A stretch of 64,000 nucleotides of DNA, taken from Rhynchonema sp. JSB1_4. Lineage: Eukaryota; Nematoda; Chromadorea; Monhysterida; Xyalidae. The position numbers and the translations under genes are program-made. Positions 49,201 through 58,200 of the stretch are shown one piece after another; position 1 is the first letter of the stretch, and each line of letters begins with the position of its first letter. The notes under the pieces were generated by a model, which searched no databases, had not been told where the DNA came from, and saw only the letters and a list, made by a program, of their open reading frames with translations. The stretch spans positions 1 through 64,000 of the forward strand of contig JASAMV010002651.1 in NCBI GenBank assembly GCA_030248065.1. Direction: 5' to 3'.

Positions 49201-52200
49201 ATACCGAGGCCCTGTTTCTTGAATCGTATCAGTGACGCGACCGTGCCGAACACCTTGTTACCATCGTGACCATCCGGCGTCGATATTCGGTTTCTGGGAG
49301 GAGAATTGATGTGACACCGGACACAAAGAATTCAAGTTACCAACGACATGCCTGATTGCTTACCTTTCCTCAAAATGTCTCACTTCGCCCATGATTTGCT
49401 CGATTTCCTGACCCAACGCTCGTTTTCGATCAGCCATTTGGGCGACGGCGCGCTGGTCGTAGTTCAACGCCGAGATTTCATCCTGAAAATCAATTATCGC
49501 AGTCTAGATGAATTTCCAACAAAAATTACGAGAAAAACGTGTACAATGCAATTTCCCGACCTCAATTTTCTTGACTTCTTTTTCGAGCGCATCCACTTGT
49601 TTCTGATCATCAGTCTGAGTGCCACCGGCTTTGGGCAACTTCGCTTGCGCCTCCTTCAATTTCTTGCTTTTGTCGGTGATACTAAAAAAGTAGCAGCGAG
49701 CCGTAAGAACCTGTAGAGCAGAAGAAGCAACAGAACAGAAATTCATGAATGGCGCTAAATGACACAACTAACATGAGTTGCTTTTGTTTGAATTCGGTTT
49801 CAAGATCCTCGAGTGCCGATCGAGTTTCTGAAAAGTAAGAACGTTTTGATATATTTTGCAAATGGGTCATGATGTGGTACAAAAGGGCTGGTTAGATAAA
49901 AGTAAAACGCGTTGCTCATATACCCAGTAAGTATCATGTGCTCTGTGCTTCACACCATCGTTTTTGCCACTAATGGTGGCTCATAAGGCCACTAAAAATT
50001 TTGAACGACAGACCAGATTTTTGGCAAAAGTGGCACCAAATGTGGCAATCCATTATTTTTTACTGCGGTTTCGACCACCATTTTTTCTGGTTCCCATCAC
50101 ACTCATCTCCGTGTATCTAGCATTATAATCTGATCTATAAAAACCATTTCCGGCCGCGCCAGCCATAAAACGCTTATTATTTGCTCGCCAAACGCATAAA
50201 TGCAACACTTTAAAGCACGCCAGATTCGTCCCGAAACGCAAACACTGCGATGAGAAGGCATCGAATTACACAGCAGCATCCGTACATGTATTGAGACCTG
50301 ATCAGTTTGACTTGAAATCTGTTTTTAGATGCACGAAATTATCAATAAAAAAACTTGTTTGCTTTTGAAAAAAGCGAAAATACAATAAAGCCAAATATGC
50401 AGCTCTGTCGTCCTGTACTCGTTCTGCCAAAACGGGCACTCGAGGTCCACAATTCTCTAAGCATTTAAGATTAAAATTATGGCCGCTAACAACACAACGA
50501 CAACACTCCGCGTTGCGTACGCCGTATTACCACCCTATTCACATAATTGTGCTGGTCCGAATCATTTGCGAGAATCATTTACAAACTGTCCGTTTCCGGG
50601 CATTACCACAGCTGTATTGAGGTTAGTGTTGCAAAGTGCAAGGCGAACACAGCAGGAAGGCTAGACATACTAGATTACTAATGTTTATCCCTCAGTCACA
50701 CGCACAACTGATTGAGTCAATTAAATAGGTGAGATAAAAGTAGTGCGAGCATTCAATTCACCCGTGGAAGACCAAAACAACGCCAAGAAGGAAGAGACAA
50801 TGGCCTGACAAGACCAAGGGGGCCATAATATTTACACATCTCTTTTGCAGTTTCCTGTTAAATGGCGCCGGATTCGACTATGAGCTGGTCGAGGCCGACC
50901 GAGACCACATCCGACAGCACGGTTTTATCAACACCTTTCTCGAAATGTTGCGCAACGACAGCGCCGACGTGCTAATACGCGGTCTGACACCGTCGCCTAG
51001 TCGTCTCACCTATCTCAAGGCCAGCCAGAAGTTCCTACACAGCTCCATTGTGGCCATCGGTTCGAATGTGCCCGGCGTGTCACTCAACTTCATCGAGATC
51101 GGCTTTGGCTTCCTGCGAGTCTACGGATGGACAGTGTGGCTGGCCATGGTCATATTCTTTGGTCTCATCCGATTCTTTCATCTGGCTTCGACATTCGTCG
51201 AACGTCGATGCGATCTGAGCGACGAGTTCAAGGCCAAACTGCCAACGAATCTCGACCGTACGTTCGCGTGGATGGCGTTGTTCGGCGCGCTGCTCGTGTC
51301 GCTCTATCGATCGAGTCTGTTGAGTCGAATCATCATGGGAACGCACACAATGGATTTCGAGAACTTCGATGGTCTGCTGCATTTACTCGAGCAGCAGCGA
51401 ACCAAACTCGTGTTCCTCAAGGGCAGCATTTATGTGAATTGGGTGAACGACAGTCGCAACGAGGGCTGGGGACGATTGAGAGAGGTTGGAACCGGGTATC
51501 ATATTGACAAAGCATTTATGACAATCTTGTCGAACTTGAGCAGGTGCTGACACACAATCCGGCACAATTTCTCAACGACATCAATAACATGGACAGCATG
51601 CTGCAGAATATCGTCGATGGCAAACAGGTAAATACAGTACAGTGGAGCTTTTCATTTGTCTTCTTCATTTGAACCGTCTTTTGCAGATCTACATGTCGAT
51701 TACATGTCATGTGCGCTGCGATAGACATAGACGGTGCCTTTTAGGGTTCTGAAGCGTCAGAAGTCATAACGGCGAATTTTAAAATCGCCAAAAAATGTGA
51801 CCACATCTCTGTTGTCAGGTGCTGGTCACAACCGAGCAACTGGCGCTGTATCGTTCCAAAACCATGTGCGACATTCGAATCATTGGTCTGCCCGAACTCG
51901 GCCAGGACGCCGAGGCACTATTATTCAGCCCGAATCTGTCCGATTGGAAAGTGGACCGACTGAATCAAAAGATCGAGGAACACAAATCCGTCGTTGCCGG
52001 TATTATTAAACGCTACTTTCAGATGTTTGCGCGCAAGACCACCGCCTGCGATACTCGGCCGCAATTTTTCGTTGGACAGTTGAGCGCTGCGCAACTCCTG
52101 GGCGCGTTCATCATTTTTATATTTGGCATCGCTACTGCTGTTTTGACGTGCGTTACCGAAGCGGCATGGTCGCTACTGCACAGACAAGTGTTCAAATTGT

Positions 52201-55200
52201 ATGTTTTGTGTTAGCATTTCGGTGACAGCTGATAAGCACCAATTGCCGTTGAAGACTTCCATCTGTATTCTATGAGTTTTCGTCTGACCACTACCGTGTT
52301 CAATGCTTGAGAAAAAGTCATTTAGTCATGGTTGGTTTGATTGATTACCAGCGAGCGACTGTTGTACGTTCGTTGTACAGTCAGCCACTGAAGATATCGG
52401 CCAACAACTATGGTAGACTGAATTGGGTTGTCACACAGGTCAGGTGGGCATACGGGTCGACTTTTGCAACCGAATAGATGCGCGACAGTGTCAGGCAGGG
52501 TTTATTTTTTCAAATTCAGCTACTGGCAAAAAGCTACTAAACTGAAAAATTTAGTAGCTTTTCAAAAATTTTACTGGCTTGTTCCAAAAAACCAAGCTTT
52601 TAGCTGTTTTAGCACCTTACTGCTGTCGACTTCCACAAATTACCGACGATATTAAAATGGGGCTATATTGCGTCGTTAGGGCCTTGTTTGACACCAATAA
52701 AGGTATAACCGAGCTGAAAATGGTGTTCATCGCGAGCAGCGCGAAAATTTCGGCATTTTGCCTAATCCTTTTTGTTGAATTGGTCAAGCTTGAAGTGATA
52801 TGCATTGTGCTCCAGCTCCGTGGGTTGGTTGTTACACGTTAGAAACTTTTGTCATGCACATCCACAGTAACAGACACCCATTGTGAAAGGCGGCAAATGA
52901 TTACTGCTCTATTTCTTCGTAGTTGACATTGCTTGATGTCCACACAAAGACGCAAAACAACAATGCTGTTATCCTTGAGCAAACAACCAGACAGGGACTG
53001 AGTACAAACGCGCGCGCGTAAAAATCTTACTTTTTTGGTCGCTTGTTACCTTTGGAAATAACTTTCTGGAACTACTAATCTTACTGGCTGAGGCTCCCCT
53101 CCCCATTGACCAACAGAAATTCCGCTGGCCATCACCGGCCCATTTGTTGAAATCTACTGTGACAGCCCCAAAGTGAGCCACTAAATTTTTGGCAAAAGAG
53201 CCAACCCTGGCCCCAACCGACCAGTCAATTGCTGCTGGTACGTCTTCATATTGCCCTGTTTATCGGTGTCCATTCCCTTGGCCAACGCCTGCAGTCGTGC
53301 GTCCAATTCCTTGATTCGATTGTCTAGATCGGCCGCTTCCGTCAAATACGCATTCAGGCTGGCCGTGTCTTTCTCCAGCTTCTTTTCGGCGCGATCCAGA
53401 GCCTTTTGATCCTGAAAGGCCGATAGTTATCTAATACGATATAAATTCATTGCCAAATACGCAGCACAATTTCAGGCTTTGAAACAATAAAAACACCAAA
53501 ATCATTCTAAAATCCTGGACCAACGTCTTTGACACCCTTTTCCAATCGATTCAACTCAGTCTTGGTCATATTTAGTTCTTGTGTCGCTTTGCTGTGTGCC
53601 TTCTTGGCTTCGTCGAACGCGTGTTGTTTGGCTTTCACTAGTTCGTGCTCGCTTTTTAATTGGGCCTCTTCCTGAAATTACACACAAACGGGAATTTACA
53701 AAGTCAGATCAGTCAGGTTGCCTTGCGAAATGGATCTACAAAATTCCAAAACTTAGAATTAGGCCCTCGAGTTTTACAACAGAAATGTTTCGCATGTAGC
53801 AAATGTACAATGTTTGTTCTCCGTCAGTTTTCAAGTTCCAATGAACGAACAGGGCACAAAACTTCACGATTCCTCCGCGTCGCATTACGTTGTCAACTCA
53901 AATCCAACAAAGTAACGGGTCCAAACTTACAGTTTCTTTAGAATCGGTCAATGCTTCAATCTTTGCTTGGTGCTCCTGCATTTCCTGATTTCGTTTTTGA
54001 AGCTCCAATTCGATGTTTTCGATCTCTTTCTCTTTCGCTTCCCTCTGCTGTCCTTGTTCTTCAAATTCTTTCTGAAAATCAGGTTTTTACTTTCACAGGT
54101 TGTCAACAAATCTAGCTTAGTGCTCTATATGTAGCATTCTCGTTAACCGGGAAGAAGAGAAGAACAAATATAATGTAACACATGCAATATTGTCGAGTCG
54201 CGACGTATTTAGGGGCCCACAGCGGTCGGTCTTCAATAAATAAACCTAGTTCCCAGTTAGAAACTATCAAACTTTGACCAACTTTACAATCGAGATATCT
54301 CCTGGCCACGCACAGGTTCGACACCGTCGCCAGCTCTTGGTCGGCCTTCTGTTTCGCGTTGTACGCCTCGCGGTCTTTGTGCAGCCGTTGGATGGCTGGG
54401 TGGATGTCTGCTTTCATCATCTGCAATTTGAATAAAATTTACTATTCTGCATTTGATCGTCTTGCACTCCAAGTCCACAATTGCATGAGCTGTCCATCAG
54501 GATGGAGTGTGAGCGTCCGAGGGGCTCACACATGAAAACGCAATTGCTGTGGGTGATGAATGAGTGCACAGAGCATAGCAGCAGAAGCTAACTGCTCCAG
54601 GATACACAAAGTTCAAACAGATATTACAGCCCTGGCCGTAAGTAAAGTAATAATGTATCATCAATCACCCACTTCCTCTATTTCCTCGAGCTTCTTCTCC
54701 TTTTTCTCAATCGTCTTCAACGCTTGCATTTTCTTGTGGTCGTACATTTTTGTGCCCGCTGCTTCTTCGATCATCGATAAAATCTGAACGTGTGGTCAAT
54801 GTTGGAATCTTAACCTATTTTTGTGCATCAATCTCAGTAATAGAGAAGCGTGGTTTCAATCATCAGTTGAACAATGTTTAGTGCACATTGCAAGTTCCGG
54901 ATTCCCAGCGAAATTGATTGCAAGACCAGAAGATCACACAAACAGATTGGTCGATCAATTATCAATCACCAAGCAAGGCAGGTATCAAACGTGATGATAC
55001 GGATAGGACCATAGTAGTGGCAGGGAAGGGGGTTGCCTCCTCGACTCGAAAAAATCCGAGGGGTTGGGAGATCGCAAACATGCCCATAATGAGCATTTTA
55101 CGGCCATTTTCAGCGAATGTTGAAAAAAGCACTAATTTTCGCCCATTTTTGGCCAAAATTGTGTGCTAAGAACTTCGTTTTTTTACCTGTTTGAGTGACC

Positions 55201-58200
55201 AAAATAATTAAACCGGTCCTGACTCTACCTTGCAGCTCGTACACACGGGCCTGCCACTACACTAGATCGGATCAACTCATCAATTCAACTCCGATATGGT
55301 ATCGGTCGGATTTTTTGTCCACAACAATGCAACACCAACCTCGGGCGGTTTCATGTTGAGCACCTTCGTGATTCGGCCTTGCATAATCAGGAAATGTGGA
55401 TTGTTGACATTCAGACCGACATAACGGAACAGATCGGACACGCGTGAATTCTGTGCGTTAAGACCATTGATTGTGTACTTGTTGCGGCCGCCGATCACAA
55501 TCTGCAAAGGTAGAAATGGCAAATAGTTGTTTATTGAAAAGATTTCGAAAAATGGGGAATAAAACTCGAGTTTGCGCAAAAGTTAGGCTTCAGTTTTCAG
55601 AGACACGGCCCACTTCACTTCATTTACCACACCAAACATATTAATTTCCTACAAACAATCAAACCGCCGTGCAGCTTCTTTGTTCAAATGATGATACGTC
55701 TGGTAACCAGCCTGTCTGCTGACGGTGATTTCATTGTAATCCTGATAATTGGGCGGTGACTTTGTCCTGTCGCTGTTATCGAATGTGATCGACACTTGCG
55801 CCTTCACAACGCCCGCCTGACCGGATTTGTAGACGAGATCTTGTAGCGATCCGGCGCGCACCTACAGCAACCACAAACAGTCACGTACGGCATTTCAGAA
55901 TCCTGGGTCACACATCAGGTGGTGTCGTTTGTGGCAGTGCTGTGGCTACTTCTGTGGGGGAATACTGTACCGTGGGACCAAACAATTGGTACCTAGACTA
56001 GACACCTGGCTGGCTGGGGTTCTGTACACAAGATTTTCGAGGTAATCCGGCTTGTGGGGTTGGGGTGGCAGCAATGAAGGGGGAAGAAATTTTTGGGGCA
56101 TATATGCTGTACCATACCGGGAGGCCCAAATTCAGGTCACTCCAAGTCACTTTTTGAGGCAGAAAATTTGATCTATTTTTGCCCTTTTTTGGAAAAATTC
56201 TTCATAAAAAGGGTATTTTGGCGACTTTTACATCATTGACCTAACAATCACCCATTGGGCACCAACAGTGGGCCTTTTACTGAGGCAGCAGCGGTGAAGT
56301 CGTTGGACTCGTGCCTGCGGGACCGCTGGTTCGAGTCCCGCCGGCGCCGTGAAATTTTTTTGTTTTTTTTGCTTTTTTTGGTTTAAACCAATTTATACAT
56401 GCACAATATGATGAGAAAGTGTTTATAACAGTAAAATCGGGGTTGGGGTGTCAAAACATAGCCATCATTTTTTGTTTGTTTCCTTGAGCGTAGGCTTACA
56501 AGGGATACACAATTCAATTCAACTGGTATCATCACTTCTGAACCGTTCTCACATTCATCGACTCTCGGTGGTAATAAATTTCAAGTTTTTATGCATTCTT
56601 TATACACCATTACGATACCAGGCGTGCAGGAAAACGTCACTGACGAGACCCCGACTGCACAGCCGAATGCTTTCCGTCTGACAAAAATGGGGTCGAAACG
56701 GATAGCATTCTCCAAATATGGTTCTCTTTTCTACAGACAGTGTAGTGGCTGGGGGGGATTCCCCCCCCCCTAAGGAGTAGGTACCTTGCAACCACCCCTT
56801 GGGGGGGAAGGGTAGGTACCTTGCAACCACCCCGGAGGGTACCTTGCAACCATCAATTAATGGTTTTGATAGGCAAAAATGGGTGTTTTTCGACCTCAAA
56901 ACCCCAAAAATCGCGCGCTCCGCGCGCAAACCTCCATATAATAGGTATTTTAGGCAAATTTTCGGCCAAAATGCAAAAAAGTACCAATTTTTCGGCCAAA
57001 TTTGCAGCATAATGCATGCAAAAAACACCCTTTTTCGGACCTCAGGGGTACCTTGCAACCTCCCGGAGGCTGGGTAGGGGCATAGTAGTGGCTGGGGGGG
57101 GGGGTTGGGGGGGTTACCCCCCTCTCAGTACTTACCTACCACAAAACCCGAGGGGGGGTTGGGGGGGTTGAGTACTTACCTCTCACAACTCCAAATCATA
57201 CCTCTCACAAGCAATTTTATACCTTCTTAAGGCAAAAATCGGTGTTTTTCGACCTTATTTTCCCAAAAATCGCGCGCAAGCCCACCCATAATACCTATTT
57301 TTAGGCGATTTTCGGCGAAAATTTTGAAAAAGTACTATTTTTACCTCAATTTTTGGCCAAAATTGTATCACAAAAACGGTGTTTTTTTAGCCTTTTTGGG
57401 TGACCAAAATCATACCTCTCACGCTTCCGGTCCCAACCCCGCATCATACTTACCTCTCACACATGGGCCTGCCACTACACTGGGTAGGGGGGTACCTTGC
57501 AACCATCTCGGTCCATCCCCCCAAGGGTACCTACCTTGCAACCATTTGCCTGCCACTACACTGTCTACAGACATGCCGAAAAACCACCCCAAGAAAGGAA
57601 AACACGGTTGAGCGCCCAAACTACCAGCATTCCCAATTGGCGGAGTTCATTTCAAATCGATGTCACAAAAACAAAAGGAGATAATACAAGAACTGATTAA
57701 AAAGGTTCGTTGCTTTCTTAAAAGCACAGGCTCGCTTTTTGCCTTCATTTATTTCTCTGTTTTTTCCTTTTCATTGCTGCCTTCATCAAGCTCTCACTTT
57801 TCATAGTGTCTTCTACTAATAGATAATATTAATCTGTCACAACTTTCCATTTTTATAATTAGGCGTAGGCCTACGCCTAGGCTTCTTAGGCTTGTGCTTA
57901 AACGTAATCTGAAGCGGCTGGCCTCAAAACGGCGTTTTCTGCCTTTTATAGGCGTCGTGGATGATTTTTCAAAGATTTTTAACTCCTCTTGAACCAGTGT
58001 AGTACTTGGTCAGAGTGTTGACGATAGATAGATTGGGACCCGAAATGTGTTGACGATAGATAGATGACCCAAGTCCGAAATCTGGGGGGGTCGACCCAAA
58101 CTTGTTGACGATAGATAGATGGTGGGGGGGGTCGCCAAAAATCAAGGTATAGTATAGTGCATTAGGTAGGTAATAATGTGTAAATATTAATGAAAATGTG

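Noticed and set aside
51485..51560. Frameshift in the nested receptor gene
   Set aside because: A 59-bp GT-AG intron (51485-51543) restores the frame, similar in length to other short introns in the window.
56279..56350. tRNA gene
   Set aside because: A/B boxes are present or nearly so, but the acceptor stem does not pair; the same sequence recurs with a shared body, so it is a SINE head. The same applies to 62,118-62,205.
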